Shown: positions 1-8,999, counted from the stretch's first letter. The stretch: 64,000 bases of DNA from Niveispirillum irakense DSM 11586 (GCF_000429645.1 NZ_AUCG01000022.1:124001-188000), one strand, 5' to 3'. The notes: a model not told the origin generated them from the sequence alone. Numbers and translations: made by a program.

Positions 1-2
1 AT

Positions 3-431
3 AAGGATGGCAAGGCCCGCATCTTCGCCCTGCCCTATGAACCGCCGGCCGAAAGCCCGGACACGGATTATCCGTTCTGGCTGTCCACCGGCCGGGTGCT
101 GGAACATTGGCACTCCGGTTCCATGACACGCCGCGTGCCGGAACTGCACCGCGCCGTGCCGCAGGCGCTCTGCTACATGCATCCCGATGATGCCCAAGCG
201 ATGAATGTGCGGCGCGGGCAGGAAGTGCTGGTGGCCTCGCGTCGGGGTCAGGTGCGGGCGCGGGTGGAAACGCGCGGCCGCAACAAGCCGCCGCGCGGGC
301 TGGTCTTCGTGCCCTGGTTTGATGCCGATGTGCTGATCAACCGCGTCACGCTGGATGCCACCGACCCGATCTCCAAACAGACCGACTTCAAGAAATGCGC
401 CGTGCGCATCACGCCGGTCCAGGGGGCATGA
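3..431 (+). CDS. napA: Periplasmic nitrate reductase catalytic subunit, C-terminal part
   Basis: This is the 3' end of a gene cut by the window edge; the reading frame is open from base 3 and stops with TGA at 429-431. It matches the molybdopterin dinucleotide-binding C-terminal domain of NapA, with [20 protein letters not shown] near its start and [16 protein letters not shown] at its end. NapA is the Mo-bisMGD/4Fe-4S subunit that reduces nitrate to nitrite in the periplasm. The stop codon overlaps the napB start (ATGA at 428-431), and napC follows, so the order is the usual napABC. The cluster, cofactor and Tat-signal regions lie outside the window and cannot be judged. Confidence 0.95.
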   Translation, partial: KDGKARIFALPYEPPAESPDTDYPFWLSTGRVLEHWHSGSMTRRVPELHRAVPQALCYMHPDDAQAMNVRRGQEVLVASRRGQVRARVETRGRNKPPRGLVFVPWFDADVLINRVTLDATDPISKQTDFKKCAVRITPVQGA

Positions 432-964
432 TCATGAAGAACCTCCGTACCGCCCTGATCCTTTCCCTGCTGGCGGCCTTGCCCGTGCTGGGCGTGCCGG
501 TGGCGCAGAAAGCCTTCGCCACCGATCCGGCCCCCAGCGCCACCATCCGCGACATTACCGCCAGCGGTCGCCCGGCCTTCACCGGGGCCGAGGGGCTGAC
601 CGTGCAGGAAGCACCGCCCATCCCGAAGGATGCCACCGACGACCGCCGCCGCCAGCGCAATTATCCTGAACAGCCGCCGGTGATCCCGCATCAGATCGTG
701 GGCTATCAGTTAGACCTGCGCGCCAATAAGTGCCTGACCTGCCATGCGCGGGAATTTACCGGCGACAGTCAGGCGCCGATGATCTCCGTCACCCATTTCC
801 AGGATCGGGATGGGCAGGTGCTGGGGGCTGTGTCGGCGCGGCGCTATTTCTGCCTGCAATGCCATGTGCCGCAGGCCGATGTGCAGCCGCGCGTGCCCAA
901 TGACTTCCGCGATGTGGATAGCGTGATCCGCGAAGCCCACCCCACAGCGAAGGGGGGTAAATGA
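428..964 (+). CDS. napB: Periplasmic nitrate reductase, diheme cytochrome c subunit NapB
   Basis: NapB passes electrons from NapC to NapA in the periplasm. The 178-residue product has an N-terminal signal peptide (hydrophobic run [17 protein letters not shown], then a probable cleavage at AFA) and two CxxCH heme motifs, CLTCH and CLQCH, as expected for this small diheme protein. Conserved NapB features PPVIPH and the downstream CHVPQADV stretch are present. The ATG at 428 overlaps the napA stop; an ATG two codons later (434) is equally possible. Its own stop TGA overlaps the napC ATG, so the three genes are translationally coupled. Confidence 0.95.
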   Translation: MIMKNLRTALILSLLAALPVLGVPVAQKAFATDPAPSATIRDITASGRPAFTGAEGLTVQEAPPIPKDATDDRRRQRNYPEQPPVIPHQIVGYQLDLRANKCLTCHAREFTGDSQAPMISVTHFQDRDGQVLGAVSARRYFCLQCHVPQADVQPRVPNDFRDVDSVIREAHPTAKGGK

Positions 965-1599
965 TGGGTATCATCCGCCGTGCGCTTGATATGGCCAAAT
1001 GGGCCTGGACGGTCTTCAACCGCCCTGCCGGCCATCTGGGGATCGGCTTCCTTACCATCGGCGGCTTTGTGGCTGGTGTGCTCTGGTGGGGTGGGTTCAA
1101 CACTGCATTGGAAATGACCAACAAGGAGGCGTTCTGCATTGGCTGCCATGAGATGAAGGACAATCCCTATGCCGATCTGAAACAGACCATCCATTATTCA
1201 AACCGGTCCGGGGTACGCGCTACCTGTCCCGATTGCCATGTGCCCCATAACTGGACCGATAAGATCGCCCGCAAGATGCAGGCCTCCAAAGAGGTCTGGG
1301 GCAAGATTTTCGGCACCGTGAACACGCCGGAGAAATTCGAGGCCAAGCGCAAGGAGCTGGCCAGCCACGAATGGGCCCGGTTGAAGGCCAACAATTCCCT
1401 GGAATGCCGTAATTGCCATAGCGCCGACAGCATGGATATCACCCGCCAGGGCGCGCGGGGGGCCGAGGCGCACCAGCGCTTCCTGTTCACCGGTCAGGCC
1501 ACCTGCATCGACTGTCACAAGGGCATCGCCCACCGGCTGCCCGACATGACCGGCGTGCCGATCTGGACAATGCCGCAGCAAGCGGCGGCCCCTCATTAA
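961..1599 (+). CDS. napC: Cytochrome c-type protein NapC, tetraheme quinol dehydrogenase
   Basis: NapC oxidises membrane quinol and feeds electrons to NapB/NapA. The 212-residue product has one N-terminal membrane anchor (about residues 20-40, [19 protein letters not shown]) and four CxxCH heme motifs: CIGCH, CPDCH, CRNCH and CIDCH. This is the NapC/NirT family layout. It starts in the stop codon of napB. It is the last gene of the operon: a strong inverted repeat follows at 1603-1655 and the next gene runs in the opposite direction. Confidence 0.95.
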   Translation: MMGIIRRALDMAKWAWTVFNRPAGHLGIGFLTIGGFVAGVLWWGGFNTALEMTNKEAFCIGCHEMKDNPYADLKQTIHYSNRSGVRATCPDCHVPHNWTDKIARKMQASKEVWGKIFGTVNTPEKFEAKRKELASHEWARLKANNSLECRNCHSADSMDITRQGARGAEAHQRFLFTGQATCIDCHKGIAHRLPDMTGVPIWTMPQQAAAPH

Positions 1600-1602
1600 T
1601 CA

Positions 1603-1655
1603 ATGGGGCGGTGGATGCAGAGATTTGGACAGACACCCTGCACCCACCGCCCCAT
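1603..1655. terminator. Inverted repeat between convergent napC and DUF3237 gene
   Basis: Two 18-base arms (1603-1620 and 1638-1655) are complementary with one mismatch; the first reads ATGGGGCGGTGGATGCAG. The position between two convergent genes suggests a bidirectional terminator. There is no long T-run on either side, so the termination role is inferred. Confidence 0.6.
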
Positions 1656-1682
1656 AGAGCCCGCCCTTGCACCCTCTCCCGC

Positions 1683-2165
1683 TTACAGAAGCTTGAAGTA
1701 ATGAATCCGGTTGGCGCCCGGCGTCTTCTCTGCCACGCCGACAAAGACATGCTTGGCCAGCCAGTCATAAGGGCCAGCCGGAACATCGAATTTCGGGGAG
1801 ACACGCATATAATAATCGGATGGGTCGACAGGTTCGTTCCGCGACAGCCGCTCCGCCGCCTCCGGCGTATAGGCCCAGCGATAGCCCCGGTTCTGGAGAT
1901 AGATGATGGTGCCATCCTCCAGTTCCAGCAGATAGCGCGCATCGAAATCGATCACCCCGTCCGGGCGCAGCAGCGGCCAGTCACCACCGCTCATCGGCAC
2001 GACGCGGCCTTTGATACCCGGTCCCTCAACAGTGCCTTCCGCCGCATAGATGGCGGCACGGGTCGCCCCCATATTGGTTGGGCGCAGCCAATAGGGTTTG
2101 GTCAGCGTGATGCCGATTGAAAAAGCGAATTCAAAACGCGGGGCAAAGGGATGCGGTTCAGACAT
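1683..2165 (-). CDS. DUF3237 (UPF0311) family protein, first copy
   Basis: A 160-residue protein of the DUF3237 family, a small beta-barrel fold of unknown enzymatic function that often sits in aromatic or terpenoid catabolic clusters. Family features are visible: an N-terminal FEFAFSIGI strand, a central IKGRVVPMSGGDWPLLRPDG segment, FDARYLLELEDGTIIYLQNRGYR, then DYYMRVSPKFDVPAGPYDWL and VFVGVA. No signal peptide or membrane segment is seen, so it is probably cytoplasmic. AAGGACC precedes the ATG. It lies 46 bases downstream of the CocE-type hydrolase gene on the same strand and probably shares its transcript. A second member of the family is encoded at 4177-4665. Confidence 0.85.
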   Translation of the reverse strand: MSEPHPFAPRFEFAFSIGITLTKPYWLRPTNMGATRAAIYAAEGTVEGPGIKGRVVPMSGGDWPLLRPDGVIDFDARYLLELEDGTIIYLQNRGYRWAYTPEAAERLSRNEPVDPSDYYMRVSPKFDVPAGPYDWLAKHVFVGVAEKTPGANRIHYFKLL

Positions 2166-2211
2166 GATGGGTCCTTATCAAACGGAAATTTCTTGGATGC
2201 CGACGGGAAAT

Positions 2212-3876
2212 TCAGGCTGGTGGAATGAGGGGCACCAGGAGGTGGGAATCATAGGGGCCACCCGTCTTCACGATATGCTGGCCGCGATTGCGTAAATCCT
2301 CATGCCGGGCGAAGGCCAGCCCATAGCGGTCATGATCGTAGATGTCGCGCCCCTGCACGGTCAGACGCAGCCCCTCCCCCGCGGCAAAATGGACGGAAGT
2401 CGGCCAGATCTCGATCTCCACCGGCACCGGGGCGTCAGCGGGCAGCGGCACTTCCCGGTCATGGCGATGTACCGGCTGCCAGGGGGTGGATGCCGCCTCG
2501 TCCAACGCACGGTGTGAGGCCCGCAACCAGCCCAGGGCCAGCGGCCCATCATCATATAGCGCATAGAAGGTGAAGGGGACGCGGTCGCCCGACCGGTCAA
2601 GCTTATCCAGCCCGACGAACAGATCCATATCATCGGCGCCGTCTGCCTGCACCCACAGGCGCAGCTTGAAATGGCCTGTCAGTTCCGTTTCCTTATCGAA
2701 TACGATGTCAAAGGAAGCGCTTCCCGTCTGCGCGTCGTAACGCGCCTCCGCCGCCTGCGCGACGGGAATGGCACTCATCGTGCTTTGGGCAGCGTCAAGA
2801 TAGAGCGGTTGATATTCGGTACGGGCCAGGGGCCAGGCCGCTTCATCCCGGAAATCTCCCTCGCTGCCGGTTTCGCGTACCTGGATGCGCACGCGCGGCC
2901 AGTCCGCCACGCCGGTCTCCTGTCCCTTCAGGAACTGGTCGAAGAACTGGCGCTGCAGCGCGACATTTTCCGGCATGTAATAATGCCGCCATTTCTTCTG
3001 GCCATGCACCAGCAGCCATTTCTGGTCCGACACCATGCGCTTATATGCTTCCAGCGTGCCGCGCGTGTGCAGGCCATGATCGGACCAACTGGCGACGATG
3101 AAGGTCGGCAGATCAATGGCATCCAGGTCCAAAGCCTTGCTTTGCCAATATTCATCAATCAAAGGATGGGCCCGCACATTGCCGGCCGTATCTTCCGTGC
3201 GTGTGGTAGACCAGTTCAGACTCATCGTCGCGCGGTCGACAAAATTGGTCTCCCGGATGCCGCCATGATAGGCGAACTCCCGGTACCAGTCGGAAAAGCC
3301 CTCCCAAGGGTTCAGCGCGGCTAGATGCGGCGGCTTCAGCGGCGCCACCAGATACTGGATGCAGGCCAGATAGGAAACGCCGGTCATGCCGACCTTGCCA
3401 TTACACCAGGGCTGAACGCCCAGCCATTCAATCAGATCGTAACAATCTTCCGCTTCGCCAATCCCGTTGTGCCGCAACTCACCTTCGGAGAGCCAGGCGC
3501 CGCGCGGGTCGGGATAGCAGATGGCATAGCCATGGCGGCACCAATAGGCCGGGTCCGGCGCCTCGAACGCCGTATGGCGAGAGTTCCAGCCGTCCTCTAT
3601 ACCGGCCGGTGGCCAGAGATTGGCGGCCTTGCCATGCTTGCCATAAGGGCTCCAGCCCAGCAGGACCGGCAGGTCACGCTCCCCCGCCGCCCCTTCCGGG
3701 CGGTAGATGTCCACATAGATCGTGACGCCGTCACGCATCACCACTGGCAGGTTACGCTCAAAAACCAGCCCATCTTCCACGATACGGGCATAATCCTTTG
3801 GCGGTAGCGGGGGCTTATAGGGGTTTGTCGCCGGGTCACGGCCCGCAATCATCTTCAACTCGAAAGCGCCGGCCAT
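2212..3876 (-). CDS. CocE/NonD-family hydrolase (X-Pro dipeptidyl-peptidase S15 type)
   Basis: A 554-residue alpha/beta hydrolase of the CocE/NonD family, which cleaves esters (as cocaine esterase does) or acyl/peptide bonds. The nucleophile elbow is GMTGVSYL with Ser168; Asp266 (SWSDHG) and His291 (LLVHGQ) are the likely other triad members. The N-terminal domain carries VVMRDGVTIYVDIYRP, typical of the family, and a C-terminal jelly-roll domain begins near residue 330. No signal peptide is seen, so it is probably cytoplasmic. GGAGA stands before the ATG. It is followed by the DUF3237 gene at 1683 and is divergent from the DUF3237 operon at 4177. The natural substrate is unknown; a carboxylic ester in the adjacent pathway is an inference. 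Confidence 0.85.
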   Translation of the reverse strand: MAGAFELKMIAGRDPATNPYKPPLPPKDYARIVEDGLVFERNLPVVMRDGVTIYVDIYRPEGAAGERDLPVLLGWSPYGKHGKAANLWPPAGIEDGWNSRHTAFEAPDPAYWCRHGYAICYPDPRGAWLSEGELRHNGIGEAEDCYDLIEWLGVQPWCNGKVGMTGVSYLACIQYLVAPLKPPHLAALNPWEGFSDWYREFAYHGGIRETNFVDRATMSLNWSTTRTEDTAGNVRAHPLIDEYWQSKALDLDAIDLPTFIVASWSDHGLHTRGTLEAYKRMVSDQKWLLVHGQKKWRHYYMPENVALQRQFFDQFLKGQETGVADWPRVRIQVRETGSEGDFRDEAAWPLARTEYQPLYLDAAQSTMSAIPVAQAAEARYDAQTGSASFDIVFDKETELTGHFKLRLWVQADGADDMDLFVGLDKLDRSGDRVPFTFYALYDDGPLALGWLRASHRALDEAASTPWQPVHRHDREVPLPADAPVPVEIEIWPTSVHFAAGEGLRLTVQGRDIYDHDRYGLAFARHEDLRNRGQHIVKTGGPYDSHLLVPLIPPA

Positions 3877-3910
3877 GGCCGTCTCCGTCCCTTGTTTTTG
3901 GTTTTATACC

Positions 3911-3944
3911 AACCTCCCTTGATCGTGACCGATCAAGGGAGGTT
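3911..3944. other. Perfect 15-bp hairpin in a divergent intergenic region
   Basis: The arms AACCTCCCTTGATCG (3911-3925) and CGATCAAGGGAGGTT (3930-3944) are perfectly complementary around a TGAC loop, followed on the plus strand by TTTTG. It looks like an intrinsic terminator, but no plus-strand gene lies upstream to terminate, since the flanking genes start at 3876 (minus) and 4177 (plus). A regulatory role is possible. The rest of 3945-4084 holds GC-rich sequence with no gene that I recognise. Confidence 0.6.
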
Positions 3945-4084
3945 TTGTTGTCCCTCAGTCGCCGGGCGCTGCCATCCGGCAGCTTGGCTTCACGGCGCAC
4001 GAGCGCCGGGCTGGCGGTCGCCAGCCTCTAACCTGCCAAGGGGCAAGCCCTCAGCAGGTCGGCATTAGCTGTGCGCGCCTCTCA

Positions 4085-4153
4085 TTGATTAATCATCATA
4101 ATTGAAAATCACCCCCTTGCAAGCGCCCATCGATGATAATATTGATTTCTCAA
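4085..4153. promoter_or_regulatory. Candidate MarR operators upstream of the DUF3237 operon
   Basis: TTGATTTCTCAA at 4142-4153 is a perfect TTGA-N4-TCAA dyad 23 bases before the ATG at 4177. A second near match, TTGATTAATCAT, lies at 4085-4096. The same dyad precedes the marR gene, the hydrolase/SnoaL operon, the carotenoid oxygenase gene and the TonB receptor gene in this window. Its closeness to the start codon would suit repression. Confidence 0.55.
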
Positions 4154-4176
4154 CGAATGACGGGAGGATAAATATC

Positions 4177-4665
4177 ATGACCACCGAAAACCCGCTGGCC
4201 CTGCGGCATGAGCATGTCTTCGATATCCGCATCAATTTCGACCGCCGCTGGGTGACGGGCGCCATCCACCAGGGCGGTCCCAACCATGGTTACACCTCTG
4301 TCGGGGAAGGATGCACGGTCAGCGGCCCGCGCCTGAATGGCAAGCTGGTTGACCATAGCGGTGCTGACTGGCCGGTGATCCGTACCGATGGCGTGGTGGA
4401 ACTGAACGCCCATTACATGATCCAGGCCGATGATGGTGCCTTGATCTATATCCGCAACATGGGCTATGTGCATGGCCCCCTGCAGCGACCCGGTTACCCC
4501 CAGCTTACCCCTTATTTCCGCTGCACCCCCTATTTCCGGGCGCCGGATGGGCCTCATGAATGGCTAAACCGCACGGTGATTGTCGGCGTGGGCCAGCGCC
4601 GACCGAAACTGACGGCGGAGGATGAACCCGATCATTCGCTGTTCCGCTATTACGCCGTGCTTTGA
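4177..4665 (+). CDS. DUF3237 (UPF0311) family protein, second copy
   Basis: A 162-residue DUF3237 protein. It shares the family layout with the copy at 1683 (HVFDIRINFD, then LNGKLVDHSGADWPVIRTDG, LNAHYMIQADDGALIYIRNMGY, YFRCTPYFRAPDGPHEWLN, VIVGVGQR) but is clearly diverged. The start at ATG 4177 is chosen because CGGGAGGA stands just upstream; an upstream in-frame extension would run through the operator. It is the first gene of a plus-strand run with two SnoaL-like proteins and an acyl-CoA dehydrogenase. Its biochemical role is not established; context suggests work on a small aromatic or terpenoid CoA-linked intermediate. Confidence 0.85.
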   Translation: MTTENPLALRHEHVFDIRINFDRRWVTGAIHQGGPNHGYTSVGEGCTVSGPRLNGKLVDHSGADWPVIRTDGVVELNAHYMIQADDGALIYIRNMGYVHGPLQRPGYPQLTPYFRCTPYFRAPDGPHEWLNRTVIVGVGQRRPKLTAEDEPDHSLFRYYAVL

Positions 4666-4687
4666 TCCCCGTACGGGAACTTTGGTC

Positions 4688-5080
4688 ATGGTTCAGTCCA
4701 ACCAGCGCCAGTGGTTTGATGATTATATTGCCGCGCTCAACCGCGATGATCTGGAAGCTGTGGCCGCCTTCTATGCACCCGACCTGCACCTGACGGACGG
4801 CATGATCGAGTGCCAGTCGGCTGGGGCGGCGATGGAAAGCCATCGCCGTTTGCGGGGCCGTGTGATGCAGCGACTGGAAGTGGTGAGCTATATTGACCGA
4901 CCGGGACGGATCGCGGCGGAAATCAGGAAGACGGAACAGGCGCAGCAGGATGTGCCGGACTTTCCGGGTGCCCCGCTTGCAAAGGGGGAACAGCGCACCA
5001 GCATCGGCTTTGTCATGTACGATATCGCCGATGGCTGTTTCATCCGCATCCGTGCCGCCCCTTACAAGGCAGCCCCATGA
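4688..5080 (+). CDS. SnoaL-like / NTF2-fold protein
   Basis: A 130-residue protein with the NTF2-like cone fold: helix WFDDYIAALNRDDLEAVAAFYAPDLHLTDG, then the strand-rich part ending FVMYDIADGCFIRIRAAPYK. This is the SnoaL-like pattern (polyketide cyclases, dehydratases, isomerases). The start at ATG 4688 gives the usual family length; an in-frame ATG at 4622 lies inside the upstream gene. Its stop overlaps the ATG of the next SnoaL-like gene (ATGA at 5077-5080). The two adjacent NTF2-fold proteins are similar to each other and may form a heteromer, but the reaction is unknown. Confidence 0.75.
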   Translation: MVQSNQRQWFDDYIAALNRDDLEAVAAFYAPDLHLTDGMIECQSAGAAMESHRRLRGRVMQRLEVVSYIDRPGRIAAEIRKTEQAQQDVPDFPGAPLAKGEQRTSIGFVMYDIADGCFIRIRAAPYKAAP

Positions 5081-5508
5081 CACAGATCCCCCCTTTCGCA
5101 TCGGATGCCAGCGCCGCTTTTGCCCGCTATATCGCCGCGTTCAACGCAGGTGATTTTGAAACCGCCTGTTCCTACTATGCCGACGATATAAGGCTGACCA
5201 TCGGCAATGGGCGGGTCTTGTGCGGGCGGGGAGAAATTGTCCGCTTTTATACTGGGGTGCGTCAGGTGACGCGGCGCACCATCAAGGTGCTGGATTGTTT
5301 TGCCAGCAACGTGATGCTGGCCGCTGAACTGGAATCTGAATTCCTGGCCGTCACGGATGTGCCAGATTTCACTTCCGGTCCCCTGCGCCAGGGTGACAGA
5401 ATGTATATTAACAGTTTCGCCTTTTACGATATTGACCAGGGTCGCTTCAGCCGCATTCGCGCCGCCGTGTTCCACCGGATATGGAAGCGCTGTCCCGATC
5501 CGGCGTGA
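5077..5508 (+). CDS. SnoaL-like / NTF2-fold protein
   Basis: A 143-residue NTF2-fold protein with the typical opening AAFARYIAAFNAGDFETACSYYADDIRLTIGNGR and an ending SFAFYDIDQGRFSRIRAAVF, parallel to the preceding gene (IADGCFIRIRAA). The pair probably arose by tandem duplication. Translation is coupled to the upstream gene through an ATGA overlap. No signal peptide is present. It sits directly before an acyl-CoA dehydrogenase gene, so a hydratase, isomerase or lactone-forming step on the dehydrogenated intermediate is a reasonable guess, not a demonstrated one. Confidence 0.75.
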   Translation: MTQIPPFASDASAAFARYIAAFNAGDFETACSYYADDIRLTIGNGRVLCGRGEIVRFYTGVRQVTRRTIKVLDCFASNVMLAAELESEFLAVTDVPDFTSGPLRQGDRMYINSFAFYDIDQGRFSRIRAAVFHRIWKRCPDPA

Positions 5509-5549
5509 TAAACAACAGGGGGGAGCCCGTGTTGATCACGGGCGTAATC

Positions 5550-7280
5550 ATGACCGACAAAACAGGCTTCCAGATCGCGCAGCAGGACATGCTGTTTGCC
5601 CTGCAGGTCGCAGGCGCCCCCGCCGATGCCCAGGAGATCCTGGCCGACCTTATTGCGCCGGCCGCCCGGCTGGCGGAAGCGGAACTTGCCCCGCTTGACC
5701 CCATAGGGGACCGGGTGGGCGCCCGGTACGCGGATGGTGCGGTGACGATGCCACCGGGCTTCGCCCCCTTCTACCGCCAATGGGTTGAAGGCGGCTGGAA
5801 CAATGTCGACGTGCCGGAAGCCTGGGGCGGGATGGGCTTGCCGGTAACGGTGGCAGCCCCCCTGATGGAAGGGTGGACATCGGCCTGTATGGCTTTCGGG
5901 CTGGCGCCTGTGCTGACGCAGGGCGCGATGGAGGTGCTACTGGTCCATGGCGATGATGACATGCGGCAACGCTGGATGCCGCCCCTGGTCGCCGGCACCT
6001 GCATGACCACCATGGCCCTGACCGAGCCGATGGCCGGGTCCGATCTCAACCTGATCCGTACCCGCGCGGAACGGGCGGGCGAAGGGCACTACCGCCTGTT
6101 CGGGCAGAAAATCTTCATCACCTATGGCGACCATGACCTGACGGCAAACATCATCCATCTGGTGCTGGCCCGGCTGCCCGATGCCCCGCCCGGCAGCAAG
6201 GGCCTGTCCCTGTTCCTGGTGCCGAAATACCTGCCCGATGATACCGGCAACCCCGGACCACGCAACGATGTGCAGTGTCTGGGGATTGAGCATAAGCTGG
6301 GGCTGCATGCCTCCCCCACCTGCACCATGGGATTTGGGGAGGATGGGGGCGCGGTCGGCTGGATCATCGGCGGGGAGCATCAGGGGCTTGCCTGCATGTT
6401 CACCATGATGAACCGGGCCCGGCTGGCCACCGGCCTGCAGGCCGTGGCTGTGGCAGAGAAAGCGACACAGGCCGCCTTTTCCTATGCAAGGCAACGCCAT
6501 CAGGGAAGCGCGCAAAGGGGCGCCCCGCCTGCCCCTATCATCGCCCATGCAGATGTCCGCCGTATGCTGACGGATATGCGCGCCCGGACCATGGCCATCC
6601 GGATGATCGCCTATGCCGCCGCCGTGGCCATTGATCACGCACATAGCGCACAAGACCCGGCAGCACGGCACGCAGCGTCGGAACGCGCGTCATTGCTGAC
6701 CCCCATCGTGAAGGCATTTTGCAGCGATACGGCCATTGCCGTCGCCTCCACCTGTATCCAGGTCCATGGCGGGGCCGGCTATGTGGAGGAAACGGGCGTA
6801 GCGCAATATCTGCGCGATGTTCGCATCACCGCGATTTATGAAGGGACCAACGGCATCCAGGCCATCGACCTTGTTCAGCGCAAGATCGTCCAGCCCGGCG
6901 GGGGCGCCCTGCTGTCCCTGCTGGACGAGATGCGGGCGGATGCGGAGATGGTCACAAACTCGGGCGATGCGATGCTGCGCGCCTGCGCGCCCCTGCTGCT
7001 GGCCGCACTGGATAGCGTGGCGACAACTGTTGACTGGCTGCTGACAGCGGAATCTAGCCTGAACGACCGTCTTGCCGGCGCTACGCCGTTCCTGGATATG
7101 CTGGGCCGCACCCTGGGTGGTGCCCTGCTGTTGCGTGCCGCTTTACAGGAACCGGGCCCAGCCACCCCGGCCGATATCGGCTGGCTGGCCGCCGCTTATT
7201 GCTGGATGCATCTGGCATCGGTTCCGGCATCCGGCCTGCTGGTCCGCCAGGGCGCCAGCCTTCTGCCGCCGGCTGACTGA
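5550..7280 (+). CDS. Acyl-CoA dehydrogenase with C-terminal extension
   Basis: A 576-residue FAD-dependent acyl-CoA dehydrogenase of the long subfamily that carries an extra C-terminal domain. Landmarks in order: YRQWVEGGWNNVDVPEAWGGMGLP (N-terminal helical domain), MALTEPMAGSDLNLIRTRA (flavin and substrate contact), KIFITYGDHDLTANIIHLVLAR (beta domain), VQVHGGAGYVEETGVAQYLRDVRITAIYEGTNGIQAIDL (C-terminal domain with the catalytic Glu region). It would introduce a 2,3 double bond in an acyl-CoA. The ATG at 5550 fits the family N-terminus, but the good ribosome site AGGGGGGAG at about 5517-5525 fits GTG 5529 or TTG 5532 better, so seven or six more residues are possible. It is the last gene before a 105-base gap. 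Confidence 0.88.
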   Translation: MTDKTGFQIAQQDMLFALQVAGAPADAQEILADLIAPAARLAEAELAPLDPIGDRVGARYADGAVTMPPGFAPFYRQWVEGGWNNVDVPEAWGGMGLPVTVAAPLMEGWTSACMAFGLAPVLTQGAMEVLLVHGDDDMRQRWMPPLVAGTCMTTMALTEPMAGSDLNLIRTRAERAGEGHYRLFGQKIFITYGDHDLTANIIHLVLARLPDAPPGSKGLSLFLVPKYLPDDTGNPGPRNDVQCLGIEHKLGLHASPTCTMGFGEDGGAVGWIIGGEHQGLACMFTMMNRARLATGLQAVAVAEKATQAAFSYARQRHQGSAQRGAPPAPIIAHADVRRMLTDMRARTMAIRMIAYAAAVAIDHAHSAQDPAARHAASERASLLTPIVKAFCSDTAIAVASTCIQVHGGAGYVEETGVAQYLRDVRITAIYEGTNGIQAIDLVQRKIVQPGGGALLSLLDEMRADAEMVTNSGDAMLRACAPLLLAALDSVATTVDWLLTAESSLNDRLAGATPFLDMLGRTLGGALLLRAALQEPGPATPADIGWLAAAYCWMHLASVPASGLLVRQGASLLPPAD

Positions 7281-7385
7281 GACGTCCCCTTTCCGGGGGA
7301 CAGAGTTTTCCCTTCCCCTGCCGCATAGTTGGCACATCGAACCGGGGCGCAGTTCCCGGACAAGCCAACAAAGGGGGAGGGAAAC

Positions 7386-8984
7386 GTGACCGGGTTGTCA
7401 CCGGCGGGCTATGACCTGCCCGTTTATGAATATGTTCGCCCGCCGGAAATGACGGGGAAACCCGCGCATCGTCACAAGGTGGCAATTGTGGGTGCCGGGC
7501 TGGCGGGCCTGACGCTGGCCTGTGATCTGGCCAGCCGGGGCATTGCCTGCGTCGTTCTGGATGAGGATGATACGGTGGGGGTGCGCGGCGCTTCCAGCCG
7601 GGGCATTTGCTACGCCCAAAAAAGCCTGGAGATTTTCAACCGGCTGGGCATCTATCCCCACATCCGGGACAAGGGCGTCACATGGTCGGTGGGCAAGGTA
7701 TTGCGCGGCCATGACGTGCTGTACCGGTTTGACCTGGCGGATGGCAGCCTGTCCGCCCAGCCGCCTTTCATCAATATCCAGCAATTTTATATCGAATGGT
7801 TCCTGGTTGACCGTATCCGGGAGCTGGGGCGTACCGATCTGCGCTGGCGCAGCCGCGTCGTGGATGTCCGCCAGGAGACCGATTTCGTAACCCTGCGGGT
7901 GGAAACGCCGGACGGCAGCTATCTGCTGGAAGCCGATTGGGTGGTGGACGCTTCCGGCCATGCCAGCCGCGTGCGGCAATCCCTGGGCCTGTCGACAAAG
8001 GGGGAGTTGGGCGAGGATCGCTGGTGCATTTCCGACGTCCGCTTTCAAAAAGACCTGCCGGTTGAGCGCTGGACCTGGGTGGAGGCCCCCTTTAATGAAG
8101 GGCGGGGCGTCTGGCAGCATCTGATGGCGGATGGCGTGTGGCGCATCGACTATCAGATGCTGCCCAACACCGATCCGAATGAAGCCAGCCGGCCGGAAAC
8201 CGCCGCCAGACGGCTGCGCGACCAGTTAGGCCCCGACGTGGCGTTCGAACTGGTCTGGGTTGGCGCCTATTCCTACCGCACCCAGTTGATGGATGATTTC
8301 CGCTGTGGCCGTGTCTTCTTCATCGGTGACGCGGCCCATGTGAAAAGCCCTTTTGGCGCGCGTGGCGGCAATAGCGGTATTCAGGACGCCGAGAATCTGG
8401 CCTGGAAACTGACCCTGGTGCTGACCGGCAAGGCGCCGCTCGCCCTACTGGACAGTTACCATGCCGAGCGCCACCCCGCGGCAGTGGAGAACATTCGCGT
8501 CACACGGCGTTCCGGCCGGTTCATGGCCCCTCGCACGGCGATGGAACGGCTGTTTCGCACGGCACTGCTGGATTTGGCGCCAGATCATGGTTTCGCCCGG
8601 CAATTGCTGAATACCGGCCGCATGTGCGTGCCCCATCGCTATGCGCCCTCCCCGCTGACCACCGGCGATGCTGGCATGGCCGTGCCTAACCTGCGCCTGG
8701 ATGAACAACATCTTGGCGATCTGCTGGCGGGAGAGGGCGCGCATTTCCTGGCGCTTTGGTGCCCACGCAGCCCCGAAGACGGGCTTGGAGCCGACCTGCG
8801 GGCACTGGTTCACGAAGGCTGGCCCTTGCGGATGCAGACCATACAGGCCGCCCTGCCCCCGTTGAACCTGTCCCCCGGCGATGTGCTGCTGATCCGCCCG
8901 GATATGCATATGGCCGCCCGCCTGACCAAGGCCGGCATTGAGGATGTCCGTACCGCCCTGGCCCGCGCCAGCGGCCATGTTTGA
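7386..8984 (+). CDS. FAD-dependent aromatic hydroxylase (PheA/TfdB-type)
   Basis: A 532-residue group A flavoprotein monooxygenase. The N-terminal Rossmann motif is VAIVGAGLAGL (residues 33-43), and the second FAD motif is FFIGDAAHVKSPFGARGGNSGIQDAENLAWKL; a thioredoxin-like C-terminal domain follows, as in phenol hydroxylases. It would hydroxylate a phenolic ring with NAD(P)H and O2. The GTG start at 7386 is chosen because GGGGGAGG ends six bases upstream. The stop is 15 bases before a DUF2783 gene and an MBL-fold gene, a trio that recurs around such hydroxylases. The exact phenolic substrate cannot be read from the sequence. Confidence 0.85.
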   Translation: MTGLSPAGYDLPVYEYVRPPEMTGKPAHRHKVAIVGAGLAGLTLACDLASRGIACVVLDEDDTVGVRGASSRGICYAQKSLEIFNRLGIYPHIRDKGVTWSVGKVLRGHDVLYRFDLADGSLSAQPPFINIQQFYIEWFLVDRIRELGRTDLRWRSRVVDVRQETDFVTLRVETPDGSYLLEADWVVDASGHASRVRQSLGLSTKGELGEDRWCISDVRFQKDLPVERWTWVEAPFNEGRGVWQHLMADGVWRIDYQMLPNTDPNEASRPETAARRLRDQLGPDVAFELVWVGAYSYRTQLMDDFRCGRVFFIGDAAHVKSPFGARGGNSGIQDAENLAWKLTLVLTGKAPLALLDSYHAERHPAAVENIRVTRRSGRFMAPRTAMERLFRTALLDLAPDHGFARQLLNTGRMCVPHRYAPSPLTTGDAGMAVPNLRLDEQHLGDLLAGEGAHFLALWCPRSPEDGLGADLRALVHEGWPLRMQTIQAALPPLNLSPGDVLLIRPDMHMAARLTKAGIEDVRTALARASGHV

Positions 8985-8999
8985 TCGGGAAGAACGCCC

